64,000 nucleotides of DNA, taken from NCBI RefSeq assembly GCF_030411995.1, contig NZ_JASNRC010000001.1, positions 185,115-249,114 of the forward strand, given 5' to 3'. Position numbers and translations under genes: made by a program. This DNA is from Massilia sp. YIM B02769. Lineage in GTDB: Bacteria; Pseudomonadota; Gammaproteobacteria; Burkholderiales; Burkholderiaceae_D. This document shows positions 24,424 to 33,056 of this stretch, piece by piece. A model generated the notes under the pieces. It did not search any database and had not been told where the DNA came from. It saw nothing but the letters and a program-made list of their open reading frames with translations. Within the stretch, counting starts at the first letter, position 1. The number at the start of each line of letters is the position of its first letter.

Positions 24424-25685
24424 TTCTTGCCGAATTCCGGATCGATCTTCACCAGCGCGGCCATGATGAAGGCCGGGATCGTGGCCAGGCAGGTCCAGAT
24501 GAAGAAGTGCTTATAGCCCAGGTATTCCTGCAGGGCGCCGCTCCACATGCCCGGCACCATCATGCCCAGCGCCATGAAGCCGGTGCAGATGGCGTAGTGC
24601 GCCGTCTTGTGCTCGCCTTCGGCCACCATGATCATGTACAGCATCATGGCCGTGAAGCCGAAGCCGTAGCCGAACTGCTCCACCGCCAGGAAGGCCGAGA
24701 TCAGGTAGAAGTTGGTCGGCTGGGCCTGCGACAGGTAGACGAACACCAGGTCGGGCAAGTGCACCGCGAATACCATCAGCCACAGGCAGCGTTTCAGGCC
24801 CAGGCGCGAGATCAAATAGCCGCCGGCCAGCCCGCCTATCGTGAGAAAGATGATGCCGATGGTGCCGTAGGCGATGCCGTACTCGGCCGTGGTCAAGCCC
24901 AGGCCGCCCTGCTCGATCGGGTCTTTCAGGAAGGGCGCCACGAGTTTCAGCAGCTGCGATTCGCCGAGGCGGAAAGTCAGAATAAAGCCGAGGATCAGCC
25001 AGATGTCGCGCTTGCCGAAAAAGGCGCCGAAGGTGCCGAAGAACTCACCCAGCGGATTGGCGCCGCGCGCCACGGCGTGGTCTTCCTTCGGGCGCGGCAG
25101 CACCAGCTGGTGCCAGGCAAAGGCCAGGGCGAACAGGCCCGCCAGCACGAACAGCACGATCGACCAGGCCTGGTGCGCATCACCGAGGGACACCGCCAGG
25201 TAGCCGGCCAGCACCACCAGCGGGCCTTGCCCGGCCAGGGTCGCCAGGCGATAGAAAGTGCTGCGCACGCCCACGAAGGCGGCCTGGTCTTTCTGGCGCA
25301 GGCCGAGCATATAAAAGCCGTCGGCGGAAATGTCGTGGGTGGCGGAACTGAAAGCCATCAGCCACATCACAGCCAGGCTGACGCTGAAGAAAGTGGGCAA
25401 GTGCAACACCGCGCCCACCGCCACCAGCGAAGCGGCAATCACCAGTTGCAGGAACACCGTCCAGCCGCGCTTGGTGCCGAACATGTCGACCACGGGCGAC
25501 CACAGCGGTTTTACGACCCAGGGCAGGTAGAGCAGGCTGGTGTAAAAGGCGATGTCGGTGTTCGAAATCCCCATGTCCTTGTACATGATGACCGACAAAG
25601 TCATCGCCACCACGTAGGGAATGGCCTGGGCAAAATACAGCGAGGGTACCCACAGCCACGGACTTTTCGCTTGCGAAGTGTGCAT
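24420..25685 (-). CDS. AmpG-like MFS muropeptide/sugar transporter
   Basis: About 421 residues with 12 predicted membrane spans. Family features are LYFAQAIPYVVAMTLSVIMYKDMGIS, the loop LPWVVKPLWSPVVDMFGTKRGW, and SSATHDISADGFYMLGL (compare AmpG ATQDIAIDAY). AmpG imports GlcNAc-anhydroMurNAc muropeptides; Bacteroidetes and Shewanella relatives import GlcNAc or MurNAc. ATG 25685 is preceded by AAAGAG; the open frame continues upstream without support. It is 49 nt downstream of murQ. Substrate inferred from context. Confidence 0.88.
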   Translation of the reverse strand: MHTSQAKSPWLWVPSLYFAQAIPYVVAMTLSVIMYKDMGISNTDIAFYTSLLYLPWVVKPLWSPVVDMFGTKRGWTVFLQLVIAASLVAVGAVLHLPTFFSVSLAVMWLMAFSSATHDISADGFYMLGLRQKDQAAFVGVRSTFYRLATLAGQGPLVVLAGYLAVSLGDAHQAWSIVLFVLAGLFALAFAWHQLVLPRPKEDHAVARGANPLGEFFGTFGAFFGKRDIWLILGFILTFRLGESQLLKLVAPFLKDPIEQGGLGLTTAEYGIAYGTIGIIFLTIGGLAGGYLISRLGLKRCLWLMVFAVHLPDLVFVYLSQAQPTNFYLISAFLAVEQFGYGFGFTAMMLYMIMVAEGEHKTAHYAICTGFMALGMMVPGMWSGALQEYLGYKHFFIWTCLATIPAFIMAALVKIDPEFGKK

Positions 25686-25734
25686 AACTCTTTCGTGATC
25701 GGGCTGAGGAGCGGCCCTGCGGCCGGAAAAAGGC

Positions 25735-26616
25735 TTAGCCGGCCAGGGCTTGTCGCACGCTGCCGCGCGCCGCTTCCAGGGCGACGCGTGCTTCCTCGAC
25801 ACCAGTTTGTTTGGACAAGGCCACGATGGCGGTCTTGACATGGAAATCGCACTGTTCCAGCACGGCGCGCGCGGCCTCTTCATCGGCGCCGGTGGCGAAC
25901 GAGGTCAGGCGGATGGCGCGGCGTACCAGCTTGGCGTTGGTAGCCTTCAAGTCTACCATCAGGTTCCCGTAAACCTTGTTCAAACGCACCATTAATGCAC
26001 TGGAAAAACTGTTCAGCGCGATCTTTTGCGAGGTACCGGCTTTCAGGCGGGTGCTGCCGGAAATGATTTCGGCGCCGGTGTCGAGGGTGATGCCGATCTC
26101 GGCCTCGAGGGCGATCGGTGCATCCGTGTTGTTGGCAAAGCCGATCGTCAGCGCCCCGGCCGCACGCGCGGCGCGCAGGGCGCCCAGCACATAGGGCGTG
26201 GCGCCGGAGGCGGCGATCAGCAGGACGACGTCGTTCGCCATCACGTCTACCGCGTGCAGGTCGGCCGCGCCCTGGACAATGTCGTCCTCGGCGCCTTCGA
26301 CGGCCACGAACATGGCGTCGCTGCCGCCGGCCAGCAGGGCCACGGCCCGGTCATGCGGCCAGGAGAAGGTGGGGTAGAGTTCCACGCTGTCGAGCAGGCC
26401 CAGGCGGCCCGAGGTGCCGGCGCCCACATAGATCAGGCGTCCGCCCGCTTCCATGCGCGGCACGGCGGCGGTGACGGCGGCCGCCAGGCGCGGCGCGGCG
26501 GCGCGGACCGCGTTGACCGCATTCAGCTGGTCATCGACCAGCGCGTTCACCAGCTCCGTGGTCGGATACTGGTCGAGCTGGGCGTGGTCCAGGGCGGGGG
26601 TTTCGGTCTTGAGCAT
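25735..26616 (-). CDS. murQ: N-acetylmuramic acid 6-phosphate etherase
   Basis: 293 residues, SIS-domain lyase/hydrolase that converts MurNAc-6-P to GlcNAc-6-P plus D-lactate in the cytoplasm. Signatures are RLIYVGAGTSGRLGLLDSVELYPTFSW, EGAEDDIVQGA with catalytic Glu, IAASGATPYVLGAL and EIISGSTRLKAGTSQKIALN. Length and motifs are complete. It is the first gene of a minus-strand run murQ-MFS-nagX-GHL10-kinase-amidase. The promoter at 26644-26672 overlaps a palindrome that the upstream GntR regulator may bind. Confidence 0.96.
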   Translation of the reverse strand: MLKTETPALDHAQLDQYPTTELVNALVDDQLNAVNAVRAAAPRLAAAVTAAVPRMEAGGRLIYVGAGTSGRLGLLDSVELYPTFSWPHDRAVALLAGGSDAMFVAVEGAEDDIVQGAADLHAVDVMANDVVLLIAASGATPYVLGALRAARAAGALTIGFANNTDAPIALEAEIGITLDTGAEIISGSTRLKAGTSQKIALNSFSSALMVRLNKVYGNLMVDLKATNAKLVRRAIRLTSFATGADEEAARAVLEQCDFHVKTAIVALSKQTGVEEARVALEAARGSVRQALAG

Positions 26617-26643
26617 GATTGCAGGCGCTTCGCGGGATGATCG

Positions 26644-26672
26644 ATAAAACCAGTGTAATACCAATTACGCAA
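26644..26672 (-). promoter_or_regulatory. murQ operon promoter with operator-like palindrome
   Basis: Minus strand -35 TTGCGT (26667-26672), 17-nt spacer and -10 TTTTAT (26644-26649). The spacer contains most of the palindrome GTAAT-TGGT-ATTAC (26655-26668). Its position lets a bound repressor block polymerase. The GntR/UTRA gene immediately upstream is the obvious candidate; binding is inferred. Confidence 0.5.
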
Positions 26673-26723
26673 GACTTCCCATGAAAGGAAGGTCCGGCCT
26701 TATTCCGAAAAGTTATGCGAGCG

Positions 26724-27467
26724 TCACCCCGGCGCGCGCCGCAGTTCGGCCACGAAATCGTAGTAATCGCTGCGGCAATACGAGTGGGTGAGCTCGACGG
26801 CAACGCCCGACTCCAGGTAGCCGACACGGGTGATGAACAGCACCGCCTGCCCCTCCGGCAAGCCCAGCTGCCCGGCCAGCTCCGGCGAGGCATTCATGGC
26901 GCGGATGTGCTGCAAGGCGCGCACCGGCATCTGGCCGCTGCGCTCGAGGTGGGCGTACAGCGAATGCGACACCTCCTGCGGCTGCGGCAGCACCGATGCC
27001 GGGATCACGCTGGTTTCATAGGCCATGACCACTTCGTCGGCCAGGCGCAGGCGTTCCAGGCGCGCCACGCGGGCGCCCGGCGACAGGCCCAGCGCCAGCT
27101 GCTCGTCGCCGTCGGCGGCCACCACTTCGCGTTTCAGCCAGTGCGAATTCGGCGTGTAGCCGCGCTGCTGCAACTGCTCGGAAAAACTCGACAGGTTCGA
27201 CAGCGGCTGCTCGATGCGCGGTGCGATATAGTTGCCCGAGCCGCGGCGGCGCACCACCAGGCCTTGCTCGACCAATTGGTCGATGGCCTTGCGCGCGGTG
27301 ACGCGCGAGACGTCGAGCGTTTCCGACAGCGTGCGTTCCGACGGCAGGGCCTGGTCGGCCTGGTAGCGTCCCTCGCGCACGTCCTGCATCAGCTTGCGCG
27401 CCAGCTGCATGTACAGGGGAGAATTGTCGTTCAGGTCGACCTTGAAATCGGTGAAAGGCTGGTTCAT
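26724..27467 (-). CDS. GntR family regulator, HutC/UTRA subfamily
   Basis: 247 residues. N-terminal GntR winged helix (SPLYMQLARKLMQDVREGRY, LPSERTLSETLDVSRVTARKAIDQLVEQG), then a UTRA effector domain (about residues 95-235) ending in VELTHSYCRSDYYDF. The closest functional relatives, NagR and DasR, sense GlcNAc-6-P or GlcN-6-P. GlcNAc-6-P is the MurQ product, so feedback induction of the murQ run is a reasonable inference. It lies directly upstream of murQ on the same strand. Confidence 0.93.
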   Translation of the reverse strand: MNQPFTDFKVDLNDNSPLYMQLARKLMQDVREGRYQADQALPSERTLSETLDVSRVTARKAIDQLVEQGLVVRRRGSGNYIAPRIEQPLSNLSSFSEQLQQRGYTPNSHWLKREVVAADGDEQLALGLSPGARVARLERLRLADEVVMAYETSVIPASVLPQPQEVSHSLYAHLERSGQMPVRALQHIRAMNASPELAGQLGLPEGQAVLFITRVGYLESGVAVELTHSYCRSDYYDFVAELRRAPG

Positions 27468-27542
27468 GCACTGGAGTGTAAGCCAGCGCCGCGCTCGCAG
27501 CCGCGAAATTTGTCGATGCGTGCGCTCGGCATAACGAAAAGT

Positions 27543-27553
27543 AATGAATCATT
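27543..27553. promoter_or_regulatory. Small palindrome between divergent genes
   Basis: AATGA-A-TCATT (27543-27553) lies between the divergent GntR gene and serine hydrolase gene. It could be an operator. It is short enough to occur by chance. Confidence 0.25.
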
Positions 27554-27620
27554 CACGGCATTTCATTGGCGAGCGCGCCCGGCGCTGCCTATGCTCGGGC
27601 GACTATTCGAAAGGAAAAAC

Positions 27621-28919
27621 ATGAACCACGGCAGGCGGACGGTATTGGGAATGGCCTTGTTGGGCGCACTCGAACCTGTGTGGGCAGCAGCACCCGGCGC
27701 CGGGCGCGCGCATGCCGCACTGGAGCGCGAACTGGCGGCGATCGCCCGCGATCCGGCCTGCGAGCTGGCCAGCCTGTCGGTGCTGGCGATCCGCGACGGC
27801 AAGGTGGCGTACGAGGGCGCCTTCGGCCGGCGCCGGATCGGCAAAGACGCCACACCGGACCTGCCGGCAACATCGGACACCCTGTACCGCATCGCCTCGG
27901 TCTCGAAGCTGATGACCACGCTCGGCCTGATGCGCCTGGTCGAAGACGGCAAGTTCGACCTCGACGCCGACGTGTCCGCCTACCTCGGCTTCACGCTGCG
28001 CAATCCCCATTTCCCGCAACGCGCCATCACCCTGCGCCACCTGCTGACCCATACTTCCTCGCTGCGCGACGAAGCCGGCTATTCCTTCCCGGCCGGCGCC
28101 AGGCTGCGCGATTTCTTCAACGCAGGCGAAGGCGCGATGTACGCGCGCCAGGCCGGCCCCGGCGAATTCTATGCCTACTGCAATCTCGGCTGGGGCATCA
28201 TCGGCACCATGATGGAACGGGCCACCGGCGAGCGCTTCGACCGCCTGATGGCGCGCCTGCTGCTGCAGCCGCTCGGGCTGGAAGCCGGCTACTATCCGGC
28301 CGAACTGCCGCCGCCGGCGCTGGCGAAGCTCGCCACCCTGTACCGCAAGCGCACCGTCGACACCGAGGTCTGGAACGCCGCCGGCCCCTGGATCGCCCAG
28401 GCCGACGATTACAGCGCCAAGCTGCCGGCGCCAGTGCCCGGCGCGTATGTCATAGGAGAGAATGCCACGCCTTTCAGCCCGACCGGCGGCCTGCGCATCT
28501 CGGCGCGCGGCCTGGGCACGGTCATGCTGATGCTGATGAACGGCGGCCTGCACGAGGGCCGGCGCATCCTGCAGGCGGACACCCTGGCGCAGATGTTCTC
28601 CCGCCAGTTCACGGCCACCGAGCAGGACGGCGCCTTCAACACGGCAGACGGCCAGTTCACCGCCCGCGGCCTGGGCAATGCGCATTACCCGGACGCGCCG
28701 GGCAAGCGCCTGGCCGCAGGTTTCGATGCCGTCGGCCACCTGGGCGATGCCTATGGATTGCGCTCGGTGTTCGCCTTCGATGCCAAACGCCGCAACGGCA
28801 TGGTCGTGCTGGTGGGCGGCACCTCGGCCGACCCGGCCGGCTTGCCCGGACGGTACTCGGCGCTCGCGGGTTTCGAGGAAAACATTCTCAAAAGCATGTT
28901 CCGGCACGCCATTGCTTGA
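27621..28919 (+). CDS. Serine hydrolase, class C beta-lactamase/DD-peptidase fold
   Basis: 432 residues. ATG 27621 follows AAAGGA; the frame is open far upstream but overlaps gntR antisense. The leader HGRRTVLGMALLGALEPVWAA is twin-arginine-like. Active-site motifs are SVSK (SxxK), YCN (YxN) and HLGD in the KTG position, as in esterase-type or D-aminopeptidase members rather than true cephalosporinases. It could be a D-Ala-releasing peptidase or esterase. Divergent from gntR and next to wall-recycling genes, it is probably part of the same programme. Confidence 0.87.
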   Translation: MNHGRRTVLGMALLGALEPVWAAAPGAGRAHAALERELAAIARDPACELASLSVLAIRDGKVAYEGAFGRRRIGKDATPDLPATSDTLYRIASVSKLMTTLGLMRLVEDGKFDLDADVSAYLGFTLRNPHFPQRAITLRHLLTHTSSLRDEAGYSFPAGARLRDFFNAGEGAMYARQAGPGEFYAYCNLGWGIIGTMMERATGERFDRLMARLLLQPLGLEAGYYPAELPPPALAKLATLYRKRTVDTEVWNAAGPWIAQADDYSAKLPAPVPGAYVIGENATPFSPTGGLRISARGLGTVMLMLMNGGLHEGRRILQADTLAQMFSRQFTATEQDGAFNTADGQFTARGLGNAHYPDAPGKRLAAGFDAVGHLGDAYGLRSVFAFDAKRRNGMVVLVGGTSADPAGLPGRYSALAGFEENILKSMFRHAIA

Positions 28920-29047
28920 CGCGTATGCGCAGCGCATGACATCGCATGACTGGCGGTTATGGCGTGGCTTGTCACTTTCATTGGCCGGCATGCACGCCTG
29001 CCCCTAAGCTCTTCGCTTATGTCAGCTCATGAGAAAAGTGTGTCGGG

Positions 29048-30298
29048 ATGCAGCAAAGGATGCAGCAGGTAATAGTCATCGGCGGCGGCGTCGTCGGCCT
29101 GACCTCGGCCTGGTGGCTGCTCGAGGCCGGCTATGGCGTGACCCTGGTCGAGCGCGCGCCGGAAGTGGCGAGCGGCGCCAGCTATGGCAATGGCGGCCAG
29201 CTGAGCTACCGCTACGTCTCGCCGCTGGCCGACGCCGGCGTGCCGCTGAAAGCGATTCAATGGCTGTTCCAGGAACACGGTCCGCTGCGCTTCAAGCCCG
29301 CGTTCGACTCCCACCAATGGACATGGCTGGCCAGCTTCCTCGGCCAGTGCACGGCCTCGGCCAACCGCCGCACCACCGCCAAGCTGCTGGAGCTGGGCGA
29401 ACTGTCGCGCGCCGGCATGCAGCAGCTCGGTTCCCTCATTTCTCCTGACGAATTTTCCTGGCGCGAAGCCGGCAAGCTGGTGGTCTACCGCTCCTCGAAG
29501 ATCTTCGAGCAGGCCGCCGGCAAGGCCACCGCCGGCGAGATCTGGAGCGGCGCCGAATGCGCCGCGCGGGAACCCTCGCTGGCGGCGGCGCGCAGCCAGC
29601 TGGCCGGCGGCATCTACAACGCCGGCGAAGCCGTGGCCGACTGCCATGCCTTTTGCCTGGCCCTGGCCGACCGGGTACGCGCACATCCGCGTTTCGAGGG
29701 TTTCGTGCATGCCGAGGTGCGGGGCATCGCCGCCACCGGCGGGCGCGTGGTCGGCATCGACACCAGCATCGGCGCGCTCGGCGCGGATGCCTATGTGCTG
29801 GCGGCCGGCATCGGGAGCCGCGCGCTGGCCGGACACGTCGGCATCGACCTGCCGCTGTATCCATTGAAAGGCTACAGCCTGAGCGCCCCGATCCGCCCCA
29901 CCGACACCGGCCCGCAGATCAGCGTGACCGACTTCGAGCGCAAGGTGCTGTATGCGCGCATCGGCGACAAGCTGCGCGTGGCGGCGATGGTCGACATGGT
30001 CGGCGAAGACCTGACGCTTGATCCAGAACGCATCGGCAGCCTGACGCGCCAGGTAAGGGAAACCATGCCGCACGCGGCCGACTACAGCCAGGTCAGCGCC
30101 TGGGCCGGCTTGCGCCCGGCCACGCCGAACAGCGCGCCCATCGTCGGCGCCACGCCGCTGTCGAATCTGTGGTTGAACGTCGGGCATGGGCCGCTCGGGT
30201 TTACCTTCGCCGCCGGCACGGCGCAGCTGCTGACCGACCTGATGCAGGGGAAGGCGCCGCCGTTCGCGCTGGAGATGCTGGCGCTGCGGCGTTCTTAG
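29048..30298 (+). CDS. dadA: DadA-like D-amino acid dehydrogenase
   Basis: About 416 residues, FAD-dependent oxidase of the DAO fold. It deaminates D-amino acids such as D-Ala to 2-oxo acids with electrons going to the quinone pool. The dinucleotide motif is VIVIGGGVVGLTSAWWLLEAG, followed by VERAPEVASGASYGNGGQLSY as in DadA; the C-terminus has WAGLRPATPNSAPIVG and GHGPLGFT. Start 29048 or 29060 (Met 5). No alanine racemase (dadX) follows. It would consume D-Ala released by DdpX and the DD-peptidases nearby. Confidence 0.92.
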   Translation: MQQRMQQVIVIGGGVVGLTSAWWLLEAGYGVTLVERAPEVASGASYGNGGQLSYRYVSPLADAGVPLKAIQWLFQEHGPLRFKPAFDSHQWTWLASFLGQCTASANRRTTAKLLELGELSRAGMQQLGSLISPDEFSWREAGKLVVYRSSKIFEQAAGKATAGEIWSGAECAAREPSLAAARSQLAGGIYNAGEAVADCHAFCLALADRVRAHPRFEGFVHAEVRGIAATGGRVVGIDTSIGALGADAYVLAAGIGSRALAGHVGIDLPLYPLKGYSLSAPIRPTDTGPQISVTDFERKVLYARIGDKLRVAAMVDMVGEDLTLDPERIGSLTRQVRETMPHAADYSQVSAWAGLRPATPNSAPIVGATPLSNLWLNVGHGPLGFTFAAGTAQLLTDLMQGKAPPFALEMLALRRS

Positions 30299-30302
30299 GT
30301 TT

Positions 30303-31445
30303 TTAACCGATCGCCGCGATCACGCGCTCGAAATCCGGATCGCCGAAGTCCTGGTAGGCGCTGATCAATTCCACCAGCACGCGCATGGCGCTGCGCTCTT
30401 CCGGGCGCAGGTGCGGGTTCCAGCAATCCATCAGCAGCACGATGCGCGGCAGGGCCGAGCGGTTCCAGGCTTCATGCTGGAAGGTGTCGTCGAACAGCAC
30501 CGGCTCGCGCTCGCGCCAGGCATGTTCGCCGCCGCCGAACACGTGCAGCGCGCAATCGGCCGGCACCAGCAGCGGCAGGTGGTAGACCAGGCGCGTATTC
30601 GTCACGCCGTAGTGCGGCATGATGCGCGTGCCCGGCTGCAGCACCGAGAAGCAGATTTCCGGCGCCTGGCCCTCGATCTCGCAGCGCTCGATCTCCTCGA
30701 GCAGGGCGCTGGTGAAGGGCGCGCGCGCATGGTTGGCGTCGTAGCGCTTGCCGTGGCGGTAGAAGAAGAAGGCGTCCCAGGCCGGTTTCGCGCCATCGCC
30801 GCCGAGATAGCCCGTCTTGCTCTGGCCCGGCTGGAAAGTGAGGAAGGATTCGAGCGCGGCGGCGTCGTGCAGCACCGCCAGGGCTTCCTCGCGGATGCGG
30901 TCGTAGCCGTCGACCAGGCGTGCGCTCCACGGGTGCAGGTTCGGATCGTGGAAGGGGCCTTCTTCCAGGCCGGGGAAGAACAGGAACTTCGGCGCCTGGT
31001 GCGGGCTATAGGGGCGGTCCTGCACGCGGCCGATGTAGACGTTCATGGCGTGCGCCACGCGCCGCATGGCGGTGGCGCCGTGGGCCGCGATCACCTGCTG
31101 CAAGCCTCCGGCCACGGTGTCGTAGAGCAGGCGGTTGACGTCGGCAATCAGGTCCTTGATCACCGGACGCCAGGGTTCCGGCGTGGTTTCCATGTTGCGG
31201 AACCAGCCGGCGCTGCGGCCATGGCGCAGGGCGGCGGCGCGGGCGCGGATGGCGTCGCGCTTCAGGCCGGCCCGGTCCAGGGTATCGCCCAGCACCAGCC
31301 AGCCCAGGGCGCTGTGCGGCTGCACCCGCAGCAGGGAGCGCAGCGTGCTGGCCGCCGCGCCGAGCTGGCCCGAGCGCAGGCTGGCATGGGCCAGATGAAG
31401 TTGTTCGGCGGGCGTTGCGGATACGGCGGAAGCGTTCATGCTCAT
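30303..31445 (-). CDS. TPR-like/aspartyl-asparaginyl beta-hydroxylase domain protein
   Basis: About 380 residues. The N-terminal ~90 residues have a TPR-like helical repeat (LRSGQLGAAASTLRSLLRVQPHSALGWLVLGDTL). The C-terminal half is an Asp/Asn beta-hydroxylase (2-oxoglutarate/Fe(II) jelly roll), with LQPGTRIMPHYGVTNTRLVYHLPL (iron His, substrate-binding region), FDDTFQHEAWN (second iron His) and RIVLLMDCWNPHL. Bacterial members hydroxylate proteins or lipid A-linked groups; the target is unknown here. Start 31445 or 31439. It converges with dadA at 4 nt. A perfect 9-bp palindrome lies 38 nt upstream. Confidence 0.87.
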   Translation of the reverse strand: MSMNASAVSATPAEQLHLAHASLRSGQLGAAASTLRSLLRVQPHSALGWLVLGDTLDRAGLKRDAIRARAAALRHGRSAGWFRNMETTPEPWRPVIKDLIADVNRLLYDTVAGGLQQVIAAHGATAMRRVAHAMNVYIGRVQDRPYSPHQAPKFLFFPGLEEGPFHDPNLHPWSARLVDGYDRIREEALAVLHDAAALESFLTFQPGQSKTGYLGGDGAKPAWDAFFFYRHGKRYDANHARAPFTSALLEEIERCEIEGQAPEICFSVLQPGTRIMPHYGVTNTRLVYHLPLLVPADCALHVFGGGEHAWREREPVLFDDTFQHEAWNRSALPRIVLLMDCWNPHLRPEERSAMRVLVELISAYQDFGDPDFERVIAAIG

Positions 31446-31483
31446 CTGGGTGACGGGTACAGGATCGTGGTGGCGCGCAATCT

Positions 31484-31503
31484 CGTACATACGTGTATGT
31501 ACG
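31484..31503. promoter_or_regulatory. Perfect palindromic operator candidate
   Basis: CGTACATAC-GT-GTATGTACG is a perfect 9-bp inverted repeat with a 2-nt centre, in the AT-rich region between the divergent beta-hydroxylase (31445) and YdeI-like (31636) genes. A related half site (GTACGGTATTTACACGG) adjoins it. This is typical of a TetR/GntR-type dimer site; no cognate regulator is adjacent. Confidence 0.5.
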
Positions 31504-31635
31504 GTATTTACACGGTAGCACGACTTGCCAGCAGTCATCAATTACCAGATAAAAAATTTTCACTGTTTCTCACTTCTTGCCGTTGCGGCAAGGGCACACG
31601 GTTAGAATGGCAGCGTTGCCTCTCCTCAGGACGCC

Positions 31636-32199
31636 ATGACCGAACCTGTTTTCTTTGCCGATGCCGCACTGTTTCGCCGCTGGCTCGAAGCGCACGCCGC
31701 CGGCGAAACCGAATTGCTGGTCGGCTTCCACAAGGTCGGCAGCGGGCAGCCGAGCATGTCCTGGCCGGAGTCGGTCGACGAAGCGCTGTGCTTCGGCTGG
31801 ATCGATGGACGGCGCAAGCGCATCGACGATGCGGCCTATTCGATCCGCTTCACGCCGCGCAAGGCCGGCTCGATCTGGAGCACGGTGAACATCGCCAAGA
31901 TGGACGCATTGCGCGCCGCAGGACGCATGCGGCCCGAAGGCGAACGCGCCTTTGCGCTGCGCACGGAGGCAAAGTCCGGCATCTATTCGCACGAGCAGGC
32001 GCAGGCGGCCGAGCTGGCCGAAGACGAATTGCAGGCATTCCGGAGCGACGCCACGGCCTGGGCGTATTTCGAAGCGCTGCCGCCGGGCTACCGCAAGACC
32101 GTGCTGCACTGGATTACCACGGCGAAGAAGCCGGCAACACGGGCGGCGCGCCTGGCGAAGCTGGTGCAGGCCTGCGCCGAGGGCAAGCGCCTGGCTTGA
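31636..32199 (+). CDS. YdeI/OmpD-associated family protein
   Basis: 187 residues. N-terminal WLEAHAAGETELLVGFHKVGSG and the hallmark SWPESVDEALCFGWIDGRRKRID / SIRFTPRKAGSIWSTVN match the YdeI family, followed by the C-terminal helical part (YFEALPPGYRKTVLHWI). Family members have been linked to bacteriocin or peptide protection and to OmpD, but the biochemical role is not settled. It stands alone between regulated neighbours. Confidence 0.9.
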   Translation: MTEPVFFADAALFRRWLEAHAAGETELLVGFHKVGSGQPSMSWPESVDEALCFGWIDGRRKRIDDAAYSIRFTPRKAGSIWSTVNIAKMDALRAAGRMRPEGERAFALRTEAKSGIYSHEQAQAAELAEDELQAFRSDATAWAYFEALPPGYRKTVLHWITTAKKPATRAARLAKLVQACAEGKRLA

Positions 32200-32231
32200 A
32201 CCGGAGGTTCAACATCGATCGGGGAATCGAC

Positions 32232-32966
32232 ATGAGAATGACAATCTGCGCCGTGTCGCTGGCATCGATGTTCGCCCTGGCGCCGCGCACAGTACGAGCA
32301 GCCGACGATCCGCCGCTGGGCTGGGATCTCGACGCACGTCCCCTGATCAGCGTGCAGGAGCCAAGCGATGTGGAGGATCTCATCCGCACGATTGCCCATA
32401 CAGGCGAGCTGGCGCAGGCGCTTGCCACATTCGCCGCGGACGACAAAGTAACGTCGACGGCCATGCTCCGTTTTCCCTATGGAGGCGAGACCACCTGGTT
32501 TCTCTACCGGACACAAGACAGGGCAATGGTCGCCCAAATCCATCTCCGCGGGGGACGCTGGCATTCCGGCTACTATGCCGAGGTGCCGCCGCACGAGTAT
32601 GACAAGGTGTTCAAGCTATTGCGCGATTACCGGCAAGGCGAGCCGACGCCCCTGACCAGGAACCAAAAACATTGGCCACACGGATACAGCGGCGTCGAGC
32701 ATGTGTATGACATGGGCGCCACACGTGTTTACCTGATCCCGGCAAGCGATATCTGGCCTGTCGACAATCCAGGGATAATCAGTGACTTGTTATGTGACAC
32801 GCTATTGAGCGGTATGCATTGCCGCTCCGGACCGCGCACGAAGGAAGGCCAGATGATGAAGACCCTGCAGGCCTTGTTCCGCACTTCCGTGAAACGATCC
32901 AGTATCAACGACCTGCTATGCCAGGCCAACAACCTTTTCCAGGCATGCGCCAAGCCTGCGCCCTAG
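32232..32966 (+). CDS. Hypothetical secreted protein
   Basis: 244 residues with a signal peptide (MRMTICAVSLASMFALAPRTVRAA). The mature part includes MLRFPYGGETTWFLYRTQDRAMVAQIHLRGGRWHSGYYAEV and four C-terminal cysteines (LLCDTLLSGMHC, LLCQANNLFQAC) that may form disulfides. Family not recognised. It is less GC-rich than its neighbours. The start at 32232 fits the signal peptide; the frame is open much further upstream through antisense sequence. Confidence 0.7.
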   Translation: MRMTICAVSLASMFALAPRTVRAADDPPLGWDLDARPLISVQEPSDVEDLIRTIAHTGELAQALATFAADDKVTSTAMLRFPYGGETTWFLYRTQDRAMVAQIHLRGGRWHSGYYAEVPPHEYDKVFKLLRDYRQGEPTPLTRNQKHWPHGYSGVEHVYDMGATRVYLIPASDIWPVDNPGIISDLLCDTLLSGMHCRSGPRTKEGQMMKTLQALFRTSVKRSSINDLLCQANNLFQACAKPAP

Positions 32967-33056
32967 TGACACCGCTGTGCTCCGCGCCCGGCATGAAGCG
33001 GGCGCGGGTTCGGCGCAGCAAGGCAACGCTGCGCCAAAATCGCGGATAATCCGCGC

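Noticed and set aside
26715..27620. N-terminal extension of the serine hydrolase frame
   Set aside because: It overlaps the GntR gene antisense; the SD and TAT-like leader support ATG 27621.
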